Positions 25,503 through 33,648 of a DNA stretch of 64,000 bases are shown here, one piece after another. A program made the position numbers and the translations under genes. The notes under the pieces are model-generated. The model was not told where the DNA came from. It searched no databases and saw only the letters and a program-made list of their open reading frames with translations. The DNA is from Rhodoferax sp. (lineage in GTDB: Bacteria > Pseudomonadota > Gammaproteobacteria > Burkholderiales > Burkholderiaceae_C): contig NZ_JABBPD010000001.1 in assembly GCF_012927445.1 (NCBI RefSeq), positions 186,001 to 250,000 on the forward strand. Reading direction: 5' to 3'. The first letter of the stretch is position 1; every line of letters begins with the position of its first letter.

Positions 25503-26489
25503 TTACTGGGCCTGAAAACCACTGGCCTTGATGATGCGGGCCCAGGTTTTGGCATAGGCCTGTTCGCGGCTGGTCAGTTGTTGCGGCGTCATGTAGCCCA
25601 CGGTCAAGCCCATGGCGGTCAGGCGGTCATGCACTTCCGGCAGTGCGATCACCTTGGCAACGGCGCTGGAGAAGCGGTCAATCACGGCCTTGGACGTGCC
25701 AGCCGGGGCAAAAATGCCGTAGTACGGCACATCCTCAAACCCAGCCAGCCCGAGTTCGGCAAAGGTCGGTACATCGGGCAGTGCCGCTTGGCGCTTGCTG
25801 CCCAGCACCGCCACGATGCGGACTTTGCCGGCCTTGTGGTTCTCGATGAAATCGGGCACCGAGGCCACCCCGGCGTTGATCTGGTTGCCCAGCATGTCGC
25901 CGATCATGGGCGCGCTGCCACGGTACGGCGCCGATTGCAGGTCGAGGTTGTATTTCTGGCCAATCAGCTTGACCAGAAACTCCGGCACCGAGGCGGGCGC
26001 TGGCACCCCCACCGTGCCTTGGCCCGCGCCTTGTTTGCGCACCCAGGCCACGTACTCATTCATCGACTTGGCGGGTGTGCCGCCGGACACCGCCAGCGCA
26101 TTGACGAAGGTGGCAAAACCGGCCACTGCCACAAAATCGCGGGCCGGATCGAAACCCGGGTTTTTCACAACCAGCGGCAAGATCGAGATGGTGTGGTCGT
26201 GCGACAGAAAAAAGGTGGTGCCATCGGCGGGCGCGGCCTTGAGGGCCTGTGCGGCAATCTGGCCACCGGCACCGGCGCGGTTTTCGACGATCACGGTGGT
26301 GCCCAACTGCTCTTTCAGTTTTTCCGCCAGGGTGCGGGCAATCGCATCGGTGCCGCCGCCGGCCGGAAAACCCACCATCAATTTGATCGTGCCACTTTGC
26401 GCCTGGGCCAGCCCACCCAACAGAAACGCGCTGAGTGCGACGGTGGTGCGAAGCGCACGAGAAACGCGCTGCAAGGGGGAACGGACCAT
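25503..26489 (-). CDS. Bug-family (TctC-like) periplasmic solute-binding protein
   Basis: The 328-residue protein has a signal peptide (TVALSAFLLGGLAQAQ) and the Bug pattern IKLMVGFPAGGGTDAIARTL, VIVENRAGAGGQIAA and PDVPTFAELGLAGFEDV. Bug proteins bind carboxylates or aromatic acids and deliver them to TctAB permeases; tctB and tctA lie upstream in the same direction with two other genes between. The ligand is not evident. A 109-bp gap precedes it, so it may have its own promoter. Confidence 0.92.
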   Translation of the reverse strand: MVRSPLQRVSRALRTTVALSAFLLGGLAQAQSGTIKLMVGFPAGGGTDAIARTLAEKLKEQLGTTVIVENRAGAGGQIAAQALKAAPADGTTFFLSHDHTISILPLVVKNPGFDPARDFVAVAGFATFVNALAVSGGTPAKSMNEYVAWVRKQGAGQGTVGVPAPASVPEFLVKLIGQKYNLDLQSAPYRGSAPMIGDMLGNQINAGVASVPDFIENHKAGKVRIVAVLGSKRQAALPDVPTFAELGLAGFEDVPYYGIFAPAGTSKAVIDRFSSAVAKVIALPEVHDRLTAMGLTVGYMTPQQLTSREQAYAKTWARIIKASGFQAQ

Positions 26490-26598
26490 GAGGGGACTCC
26501 AGTTAGATTAGCAAAATAATGACGCTGGAATTTACCACCTCAATCGGCCCGCCAAAGCCCGATCACCGTGTTTCGCTGAATGCTGCGGCAGGCGACGC

Positions 26599-27393
26599 TC
26601 AAAACGCGCCCGGGTAGGCGCCGCCATCGGCCAGTACATTCTGGCCGTTGATATAGCCGGCCTGCTGGCTGCACAAAAAAGCACAGAGGGCGCCAAACTC
26701 TTCCACCTGTCCAAAACGCTGCGCAGGAATGCCCTTGCGCCGCGCCGCCGTGATGGCCTCCAGCGGCTGGCCGGTCTTTTGCGCCGCGCCCTGCAGGGTG
26801 CTCTTGAGGCGGTCGGTGTCAAAAGCGCCGGGCAGCAGGTTGTTGATGGTGACGCCTTGCGCGGCGAGTGGGCTGCGCGCCACGCCCGCCACAAAGCCGG
26901 TGAGGCCGCTGCGCGCGCCGTTGGACAAACCCAGAATGTCGATCGGCGCCTTGACCGCGCTGGAGGTGATGTTGATGATGCGCCCGAAGCCGCGCGCCGC
27001 CATGCCATCGACCGTGGCTTTGATCAGATCAATCGGCGTGAGCATGTTGGCGTCCAGCGCCTTGATCCAGGCGTCGCGGTCCCAGTCGCGAAAATCGCCG
27101 GTCGGCGGGCCACCGGCATTGGTCACCACAATGTCAAAGTCGGACCTAACGGCAAACACCGCCTGCCGGCCCGCTGGCGTGGTGATATCTGCTGCCACAA
27201 ATTCGACTGCAGCCCCCGTCGGACCGGCGCTATCCGCTATTAATTTAGAAGCAGAGGCCTGCAACACCTCAGGCCCACGGGCGACGATCAGCACGTTCAC
27301 CCCTTCGCGCAGCAGCGCCTGCGCACAGCCAAAACCCAAACCCTTGCTGGCGCCGCACACCAACGCCCATTTACCGGCAATGCCCAAATCCAT
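26599..27393 (-). CDS. Short-chain dehydrogenase/reductase lacking the Tyr-x3-Lys motif
   Basis: The 264-residue protein has the cofactor motif CGASKGLGFG (13-22), TNAGGPP and the strand NITSSAV with the catalytic Ser. Where YxxxK should follow it reads LGLSNGARSGLTG, so the usual catalytic Tyr and Lys are missing. This variant occurs in a recognised SDR subgroup near Bug/Tct genes, so it is probably functional in another way. The ATG at MDLGIAGKWALV has GGGAG eight bases before it; GTG and ATG codons just upstream are too close to that site. Residues ~47-62 come from a dispersed repeat. Confidence 0.85.
   Translation of the reverse strand: MDLGIAGKWALVCGASKGLGFGCAQALLREGVNVLIVARGPEVLQASASKLIADSAGPTGAAVEFVAADITTPAGRQAVFAVRSDFDIVVTNAGGPPTGDFRDWDRDAWIKALDANMLTPIDLIKATVDGMAARGFGRIINITSSAVKAPIDILGLSNGARSGLTGFVAGVARSPLAAQGVTINNLLPGAFDTDRLKSTLQGAAQKTGQPLEAITAARRKGIPAQRFGQVEEFGALCAFLCSQQAGYINGQNVLADGGAYPGAF
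27208..27254 (+). repeat. Dispersed ~50-bp repeat, copy 5 (inside the SDR gene)
   Basis: The copy carries AGCCCCCGTCGG and the right core CCGCTATTAATTTAGAAGC. It is translated in frame within the SDR, antisense to its own orientation. Confidence 0.75.
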
Positions 27394-27442
27394 ATTCATC
27401 ACTCCCTGCGTTAAAAATTCACCATTGATGAGTCAGGGCAAT

Positions 27443-28384
27443 TCAACCCGACCGTGCCGTGCGGGTAAAGACAAAGATACCCGCAATCACCAGCACCGTA
27501 CCCGCCGCAACCCAGGCGGTAAAGGGTTCGCCCAGAATCAGCACGCCCATCAGGATGGTCGACATCGGCCCGACCATGCCGACCTGAGACGCCATGCTGG
27601 CGCCAATGCGCTCAATCGCCATCATCACCATCAGCACCGGCACCGCCGTGCACAGCGTCGCGTTCAGCACCGACAGCCAGATCACCTCGGGCGCGACGAC
27701 GGCGGCACTCCAGGGGCGCAGCAGCACAAACTGGGCGATACACAGCAGGCAGGCCACCGTGGTGGCCAGGCCAACCAGCCGCAAGGAACCCAGCCGCTGC
27801 ACCAGCTCACCACTGAAGGTCAGGTACACCGCGTAGCTGATAGCACTGAGAAACACCAGCAGCGCCCCCAAGGCGGCGTCAGCCCCCTGGAGATTGATCT
27901 CGTGGCCGAACACCAGCACCACCCCGGCATAGCTGATCAGCATGCCCAAGGCTTGCCGCCGTTGGATGTGCCGCTGGTACAGCACCAGACCCAGCAGCAA
28001 CACCAGCGTCGGGTTGAGGTACAAGATGAGCCGCTCCAGCGAAGCGCTGATGTAGGCCAAGCCGGCAAAGTCCAGAAAACTGGCCAGGTAATAGCCGGTG
28101 ACCCCCAGGCCCAGCACGCCAAACCAGTCATGCCGCGTCAGCGCTGCTTTGCCCCGGCTGGCCCACCAGGCCATCAGCGCAAAAATGGGCAGTGCAAACA
28201 GCATGCGGTACATGATGAGCGTGACCGCATCGACGCCGTGCCGGTACGCCAGCTTGACGATGATCGCCTTGCCACTGAAGGCGATGGCGCCCAGCGTCGC
28301 CAACAACAAACCATTCGCTATGCTTTTAGGAGCTACTTTCGCAATAGATACGGGGGCTAGAGGCTTATTTCTTATATTATTCAC
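27443..28384 (-). CDS. EamA/DMT family permease
   Basis: The 313-residue protein has about ten membrane helices in two EamA repeats (AIAFSGKAIIVKLAYRHGVD, then SMASQVGMVGPMSTILMGVL). The first ~25 residues (IRNKPLAPVSIAKVAPKSIA) are hydrophilic, and most of them are encoded by a dispersed repeat; the conserved part begins at NGLLLATLGAIAF. A true start inside or after the repeat cannot be excluded. It lies 13 bases downstream of tctA, within the Tct cluster. Confidence 0.82.
   Translation of the reverse strand: MNNIRNKPLAPVSIAKVAPKSIANGLLLATLGAIAFSGKAIIVKLAYRHGVDAVTLIMYRMLFALPIFALMAWWASRGKAALTRHDWFGVLGLGVTGYYLASFLDFAGLAYISASLERLILYLNPTLVLLLGLVLYQRHIQRRQALGMLISYAGVVLVFGHEINLQGADAALGALLVFLSAISYAVYLTFSGELVQRLGSLRLVGLATTVACLLCIAQFVLLRPWSAAVVAPEVIWLSVLNATLCTAVPVLMVMMAIERIGASMASQVGMVGPMSTILMGVLILGEPFTAWVAAGTVLVIAGIFVFTRTARSG
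28317..28366 (-). repeat. Dispersed ~50-bp repeat, copy 6 (N-terminus of the DMT permease gene)
   Basis: On the minus strand it carries CTCTAGCCCCCGTATC and the right core TAGCTCCTAAAAGCATAGC, the best-preserved left core in the window. Confidence 0.85.
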
Positions 28385-28397
28385 AATGACATGACCA

Positions 28398-29909
28398 TCA
28401 ATCCTCGACGAACGCTTCTTCGCGCTTGCGCTTGATGACGGGCAGCAACACGATCACCAGCAGCAAGGCGGCGACGGCCAACAGGCTGGCCGACAGCCCG
28501 CGCGTCACAAACACACTCCAGTCACCGCGCGACAGCAGCAAGGCGCGGCGCAGGTTTTCTTCCATCATCGGACCCAGGATAAAACCCAGCAACAGCGGCG
28601 CCGGCTCGGCGCCGAGCTTGATAAACAGATAACCAATGAAGCCAAACAGGCCCACCATCCAGATGTCAAAGGTGTTGTTGTTGGTGGAATAGACGCCGAT
28701 GGCGCAAAACAGCACGATGGCCGGAAACAGCCAGCGGTACGGCACGCTCAGCAGCTTGATCCACATGCCGATCAGCGGCAGATTCAGAATGACCAGCATC
28801 GCATTGCCAATCCACATCGAGGCGATCAAGCCCCAGAACAGCTCGGGGTTGCTGGTCATCACCTGCGGGCCGGGCTGGATGTTGTGGATGGTCATGGCGC
28901 CCACCATCAAGGCCATCACGGCATTGGGTGGAATGCCCAGCGTCAGCAGCGGAATGAACGAGGTTTGCGCCGCCGCGTTGTTGGCCGCCTCCGGCGAGGC
29001 TACGCCGCGGATATTGCCCTTGCCAAATGGCACTTCACCCGGTCGCAATCTGGTTTTTTTCTCCAGCGTGTAAGCCGCAAAAGACGCCATCACGGCACCG
29101 CCGCCCGGCAGGATGCCCAGCACGGAACCCAGCGCCGTGCCGCGCAACACCGCCGGCACCATGTTTTTGAAGTCCTCCATGGTGGGCAGCAGCCCTTTGA
29201 CATCGGCCGTGAACACCTCGCGCTCGTCTTCGTGCTTGCCCAGGTTGCTGATGATCTCGCCATAACCGAACACGCCCATGGCGATGACGATAAAGCCAAT
29301 GCCATCGGTCAGTTCCGGAATATCAAAGCTGAAGCGGGCCACGCCCGTGTTGACATCAGTGCCCACCAAGCCGAGCAGCAAGCCCAGCAAGATCATGCCG
29401 ATCGCCTTCAGCAGCGAGCCGGACGCCAGCACCACCGCGCCAATCAAGCCCAGAATCATCAAGGAAAAATACTCGGCAGGGCCGAACTTGAACGCGACCT
29501 CGGTCAGCGGCACGGCAAAGGCGGCCAACACCAGGGTGCCAACACAGCCGGCGAAAAACGACCCCAGACCGGCAGCAGCCAGGGCCGGGCCGGCGCGACC
29601 CTGCCGCGCCATCTGGTAGCCATCGATCACCGTCACCACCGAGGATGATTCACCGGGCAGGTTGACCAAAATGGCGGTGGTCGAACCACCATACTGCGCG
29701 CCGTAATAAATGCCGGCCAGCATGATCAGGGCCGAAACCGGTGGCAGCGAATAAGTGGCGGGCAGCAGCATGGCAATCGTGGCCAGGGGGCCGATGCCGG
29801 GCAGCACGCCAATCAAGGTGCCCAGCAAGCAGCCGACAAAGGCGTACATCAGGTTGATCGGCGTGAAGGCCACGCCAAAACCAAGCGACAGGTTGGTAAT
29901 CAAATCCAT
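28398..29909 (-). CDS. tctA: Tripartite tricarboxylate transporter, large membrane subunit TctA
   Basis: The 503-residue protein has about twelve hydrophobic segments and the TctA signatures GTLIGVLPGIGPLATIAMLL, YYGAQYGGSTTAILVNLPGE and SPEAANNAAAQTSFIPLLTL. It forms the transport channel with TctB and is fed by a Bug protein. It begins 11 bases after tctB. Confidence 0.95.
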   Translation of the reverse strand: MDLITNLSLGFGVAFTPINLMYAFVGCLLGTLIGVLPGIGPLATIAMLLPATYSLPPVSALIMLAGIYYGAQYGGSTTAILVNLPGESSSVVTVIDGYQMARQGRAGPALAAAGLGSFFAGCVGTLVLAAFAVPLTEVAFKFGPAEYFSLMILGLIGAVVLASGSLLKAIGMILLGLLLGLVGTDVNTGVARFSFDIPELTDGIGFIVIAMGVFGYGEIISNLGKHEDEREVFTADVKGLLPTMEDFKNMVPAVLRGTALGSVLGILPGGGAVMASFAAYTLEKKTRLRPGEVPFGKGNIRGVASPEAANNAAAQTSFIPLLTLGIPPNAVMALMVGAMTIHNIQPGPQVMTSNPELFWGLIASMWIGNAMLVILNLPLIGMWIKLLSVPYRWLFPAIVLFCAIGVYSTNNNTFDIWMVGLFGFIGYLFIKLGAEPAPLLLGFILGPMMEENLRRALLLSRGDWSVFVTRGLSASLLAVAALLLVIVLLPVIKRKREEAFVED

Positions 29910-29920
29910 GGTTCAGCTCC

Positions 29921-30409
29921 TTAGCCGGTGATCAACGTCGGCCACACCGCAAACTGCAGTTTGAGCAGCAGGATGAAAGCCACATAACTCAGACACGCCA
30001 GCACCGTGGCCAAAATCACGACCTCCTTCAACTTGAACTCCTCGCCCGCCAGGCTGGCGATGAAGGTCAAGGCATAAATGGCGGCGATCAGCCCCATGGC
30101 GGGAATGTGGAGGCTGGGCAGCCCGCCGAGCAATAGGCCAAACACCAGATTGGCCGCGATGATGAAGAACAGGGGCTTCCAGGCCCAGGGGCCCATTTTT
30201 TCGCCATCTTCCGTCTCCACCACCAGGGCTTTGAAGGTAATCACGGCCCCCAATACCGCCAGCAAGATGCCCAGCACCAGCGGAAAGTAACCCGGTCCCA
30301 TGCGCGCCGCCGTGCCCACGCTGTAATTGGTGGCGCCCCAGGCGAAGGCGACCCCGACCGCCATGAACAACAGGCCGGAGAAAAAGTCTTTTTGACTCTT
30401 CATACTCAT
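29921..30409 (-). CDS. tctB: Tripartite tricarboxylate transporter, small membrane subunit TctB
   Basis: The 162-residue protein has four hydrophobic helices and the TctB pattern DFFSGLLFMAVGVAFAWGA followed by RMGPGYFPLVLGILL. The start MSMKSQKD is chosen because AAGGATC lies eight bases upstream; the frame continues further upstream without a good site. It is the first gene of the leftward tctB-tctA-DMT-SDR-Bug group. Confidence 0.92.
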   Translation of the reverse strand: MSMKSQKDFFSGLLFMAVGVAFAWGATNYSVGTAARMGPGYFPLVLGILLAVLGAVITFKALVVETEDGEKMGPWAWKPLFFIIAANLVFGLLLGGLPSLHIPAMGLIAAIYALTFIASLAGEEFKLKEVVILATVLACLSYVAFILLLKLQFAVWPTLITG

Positions 30410-30434
30410 GAAAAAGATCCTTGAAGAATTCGAA

Positions 30435-30451
30435 CCGTTCATTTTGAACGG
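30435..30451. promoter_or_regulatory. Small dyad upstream of tctB
   Basis: CCGTTC and GAACGG are separated by five bases just upstream of the tctB ribosome binding site. It could be an operator or part of the transcript end of the upstream ATPase gene; neither is proven. Confidence 0.3.
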
Positions 30452-30507
30452 GAAACACCCGCCACCGTCATGTCGCTTTCACCTAGGCCGCGCTCGCGCC
30501 TTGGGGG

Positions 30508-32307
30508 TCAGGTCATGGGCGGCGTGGCCGACAGCACTTCTTCCAGCACTGTCAGCCCCTCGGCCACGCGCTTGGCGCCGGCCAGCCTGAGGGGTCGCAT
30601 ACCGTCGCTCACGGCCTGCCGCTTGAGCGCATCGGTATTGGGCTCGCGGTTGATCTTGTCCTTGAAGGCCTCAGACACCACCAGCAACTCGTACAGGCCC
30701 ATGCGCCCCATGAAACCGGTCATGCGGCAATCGACGCAGCCCACCGGTTTGAAGGGTTGGTAACTGCCGCTGATCTGCCACGGTTTCACCACTTCGGCCA
30801 GCGTTTCGCGTGTGGCGCCGGGGTCGGGCACTTTGCAATGCTTGCACAGGGTGCGCACCAGCCGCTGCGCCAGCACGCCGAGCAAGGTGGCGTTGATCAG
30901 GTAGGACGGCACGCCCAGTTCCATCAACCGGGTCACGGCCGAGGGCGCGTCGTTGGTGTGCAGGGTGGTGAACACCAGGTGCCCGGTGAGCGCGGCCTGC
31001 ACCGCCATTTCGGCGGTTTGCTGGTCGCGAATTTCGCCCACCATGATGATGTCGGGGTCTTGCCGCATCAAGGCACGCAAGCCTTCCGTGAAACCAAAAT
31101 CGAGCTGCGGCTGCACCTGGGTCTGGTTGAACGAGGGCTCGATCATTTCAATCGGGTCTTCCACCGTGCTGACGTTGACCTCTTCGGTCGCCACCCGTTT
31201 CAGGGTGGAATAGAGCGTGGTGGTTTTGCCGGAACCGGTCGGACCGGTGACCAGAATAATGCCGTTCGGACGCTTGACCAGCGCCTCCCAGCGCTGCGCA
31301 TCGTGCGCGGAAAAACCCAGCGCATCCAGGTCTTTCACCGTGGTGTCGGGGTCAAAAATCCGCATCACCATCTTCTCGCCAAAGGCGGTGGGCAGAGTGG
31401 AAATCCGCATTTCGATCTCGTCGCCGCCCGGGTTGCGCGTCTTGATGCGGCCGTCCTGCGGCCGGCGTTTTTCCACCACGTCCATGCGGCCGAGGAGCTT
31501 GATGCGCGCGGTCATGGCGTTGAGCACGCCCATCGGCATCTGGTACACCGGGTGCAGCACGCCGTCGATGCGGAACCGGATCACGCCCTGCTCGCGCCGG
31601 GGCTCCAGGTGGATGTCGCTGGCGCGCTGGTCAAACGCGTACTGCCAGAGCCAGTCCACCACCTGCACGACGCCCTGGTCATTGGCATCGAGCTGCTTGT
31701 TGGTCTTGCCCAGCTCGACCAGCTGCTCAAAACTGGCGCCGCCACTGTTGCCACCGGCCTTGTTGGCGGCTTTCACCGACTTGGCGAGGGCGAAAAACTC
31801 CACCGTGTAGCGGTGAATCTCCTGCGGGCTGGCCACCATCCGGCGCACGCTGCGGCGCGCCTGCCGCTCGACCTCGGCGACCCAGTCGGTGATGAACGGC
31901 TCGGAGGTGGCGACGACGATTTCGCTGGGCGTCACCTGCACTGGCAGAATCTTGTGGCGCTCGGCATAGGCCGCGCTCATGGTGTCGGCGACCTTGCCGA
32001 CGTCCACCTTGAGCGGATCAATGCGCAAATAGCCCAAGCCGACCCGGCCCGCCAGCCACTGCGTCAGCAGCTCGATGTCCAGCGGCTTGCCATCGCTGGC
32101 GCGCCGCACCGACACGCTGGCCAGCCGCACCAGCGGGTGCTGCACGCTCTCGGCCTGGGCGCAGCGTGCCGTGACGCGCTGCACTTCTTCCGCGCTGATG
32201 ACGCCATCGCTGCCCAACCACTCCACCAGCCGACGCCAATCCAGCGGCCCCTCATGGGCGGCTCGGGCCGGCGGCTTGGCGTGGCCAGGGGCAGCGGCGC
32301 TGCTCAT
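30508..32307 (-). CDS. GspE/PilB-type secretion ATPase
   Basis: The 599-residue hexameric ATPase has an N-terminal GspE domain (~40-160), Walker A GPTGSGKTTTLYST, the Asp box ARIKLLGRMDV, Walker B IIMVGEIRDQQTAEMA, and a C-terminal tetracysteine zinc motif (CKHC, CVDC). Such ATPases drive type II secretion or type IV pilus assembly, but no other pilus or secretion gene is nearby. The ATG overlaps the stop of the spermidine-synthase-like gene by four bases. Its partner apparatus must lie elsewhere in the genome. Confidence 0.92.
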   Translation of the reverse strand: MSSAAAPGHAKPPARAAHEGPLDWRRLVEWLGSDGVISAEEVQRVTARCAQAESVQHPLVRLASVSVRRASDGKPLDIELLTQWLAGRVGLGYLRIDPLKVDVGKVADTMSAAYAERHKILPVQVTPSEIVVATSEPFITDWVAEVERQARRSVRRMVASPQEIHRYTVEFFALAKSVKAANKAGGNSGGASFEQLVELGKTNKQLDANDQGVVQVVDWLWQYAFDQRASDIHLEPRREQGVIRFRIDGVLHPVYQMPMGVLNAMTARIKLLGRMDVVEKRRPQDGRIKTRNPGGDEIEMRISTLPTAFGEKMVMRIFDPDTTVKDLDALGFSAHDAQRWEALVKRPNGIILVTGPTGSGKTTTLYSTLKRVATEEVNVSTVEDPIEMIEPSFNQTQVQPQLDFGFTEGLRALMRQDPDIIMVGEIRDQQTAEMAVQAALTGHLVFTTLHTNDAPSAVTRLMELGVPSYLINATLLGVLAQRLVRTLCKHCKVPDPGATRETLAEVVKPWQISGSYQPFKPVGCVDCRMTGFMGRMGLYELLVVSEAFKDKINREPNTDALKRQAVSDGMRPLRLAGAKRVAEGLTVLEEVLSATPPMT

Positions 32308-33059
32308 TTCAGCATCGGTTTAAAAACGCGCACCCATTTGGCGGCGGGCAGACCCCATTGGGCCTGGATGATTTCAGCGCGCGCCTCCAGCACCTCGCGC
32401 TTGGGCCGACTGGGCGTGCACTGGGCCAGCACCACGGTGTTGCCTTCGCGCGTGGGTTTGAAGGCCCACACCGCGTCAGCGCCAAAAGCGGCCGAGATTT
32501 TCTCGACGCTGCGCGCAAAACTGGAGGCCCGGCCAAACAGGTTGACCGTCATGCAGCCCTCGGGGGTGAGCAGGCGCTTGCAGTGGTTGTAGAACGGCAG
32601 GCTGTCGAGCACCGGCGCGGCGGCCTCGTGGTCGTACAAATCAACCTGCAGCGCATCCACCGTGCCCCACCACTTGGGGTTTTGGATTTCAAGGGCGGCA
32701 TCGGCCAGCACCACCTGCATGCGGGTGTTGTCAGCCGGCAGCTTGAACCAGCCACGACAAGCGATCAACACCTGCGGGTTGAGCTCGATGGCGACGGTTT
32801 TCATGCGCAGCTCTTTGTGGCAGAACTTGGTGAGCGAGCCGGCGCCCAGCCCGAGCTGCATGGCCTGGCGCTTGGGCACCGTGTCCGGCTCCACAAACAG
32901 CAGCCAGGCCATCATGCGCTGGATGTATTCGTGGAACAGCACGATGGGGTCGTCCATCAGCATGGAGCCCTGAATCCATTCGGTGCCCAGATGCAGGTGG
33001 CGAAGCTTGCCTTCGTCGGAGAAATTAACTTCGGGGAGAGTGTGAGTGCGTTTTTTCAA
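32304..33059 (-). CDS. Spermidine-synthase-like (PABMT-fold) protein
   Basis: The 251-residue protein has a Rossmann methyltransferase-like core: AMQLGLGAGSLTKFCHKEL (motif I), KTVAIELNP (acidic ribose contact), VVLADAALEI and ALQVDLYDHEAAAPVLDS. It resembles polyamine aminopropyltransferases without a complete N-terminal beta domain; many such proteins have lost that activity. It is translationally coupled to the GspE-type ATPase gene. The substrate is unknown. Confidence 0.8.
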   Translation of the reverse strand: MKKRTHTLPEVNFSDEGKLRHLHLGTEWIQGSMLMDDPIVLFHEYIQRMMAWLLFVEPDTVPKRQAMQLGLGAGSLTKFCHKELRMKTVAIELNPQVLIACRGWFKLPADNTRMQVVLADAALEIQNPKWWGTVDALQVDLYDHEAAAPVLDSLPFYNHCKRLLTPEGCMTVNLFGRASSFARSVEKISAAFGADAVWAFKPTREGNTVVLAQCTPSRPKREVLEARAEIIQAQWGLPAAKWVRVFKPMLK

Positions 33060-33096
33060 GATGCGGCCATTATCCTCAAACGCCCAAGCGAACCGT

Positions 33097-33648
33097 TTAC
33101 AGCAGCCCGGCGGCCGCCATCACCTCGCGCCAGGCCGCCAACTTGCGCTCAAAACTCCAGCTGGCGTTGGCCGGGCTGGTGGAGGGCAATTTATACACCG
33201 GCAAGCCCAGCAGGGCGGTGAATTTGGCATGCCGGAAGCTCTCGCCGCCGTTGTGGGCGATGCCCCGAAGTTGCGGGCAACGGCGCACGAGGCTGGCGAA
33301 ATCATTGACTTCTCGGTTACGAATGGCGGCATCCAGACTGCCCTCGCGCTCGCAGGCAGCGTAGACGTCCCACACGCCCAGCCCCCGCTCCAGCACCCAC
33401 TCGCTACGTTTTTCATAGCTATCAGCGCTTGTCAGACGCGGGCTAGCAGGCCAAATGGCTTGAAGAATCTTCCAGAACTGGTTTTGCGGGTGGGCGTAAT
33501 ACTGCTGGCGCGCCAGCGACGCCACACTGGGAAAGCTGCCCAGCACCAGCAGCCGGGTGTTGCTGGAGACGATCGGCGGCAAGCCGACCAGCCGCGCGGG
33601 CGGACGTGGCGCCTCGGCGGGGCTTGGGTCGTGCGGCAACGGGCTCAC
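33097..33648 (-). CDS. DNA-deoxyinosine (hypoxanthine) glycosylase
   Basis: The 183-residue protein matches the hypoxanthine-DNA glycosylase group of the uracil-DNA glycosylase superfamily: LLVLGSFPSVASLARQQYYA, HPQNQFWKILQAI, LGVWDVYAACEREGSLD and KLPSTSPANASW. It would remove deaminated adenine from DNA. The start chosen is a GTG that overlaps the TGA of the upstream gene (GTGA); the frame upstream is that gene in another phase. Residues ~66-82 come from a dispersed repeat, just after the conserved HPQNQFW. Confidence 0.85.
   Translation of the reverse strand: MSPLPHDPSPAEAPRPPARLVGLPPIVSSNTRLLVLGSFPSVASLARQQYYAHPQNQFWKILQAIWPASPRLTSADSYEKRSEWVLERGLGVWDVYAACEREGSLDAAIRNREVNDFASLVRRCPQLRGIAHNGGESFRHAKFTALLGLPVYKLPSTSPANASWSFERKLAAWREVMAAAGLL
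33403..33452 (-). repeat. Dispersed ~50-bp repeat, copy 7 (inside the glycosylase gene)
   Basis: On the minus strand it carries GGCCTGCTAGCCCGCGTC and the right core TAGCTATGAAAAACGTAGC, read in frame. Confidence 0.82.

Noticed and set aside
30757-32592. Very long (611-codon) plus-strand frame opposite the GspE-type gene
   Set aside because: An antisense shadow; His/Gln/Arg-rich text without motifs, whereas the other strand has full ATPase motifs.
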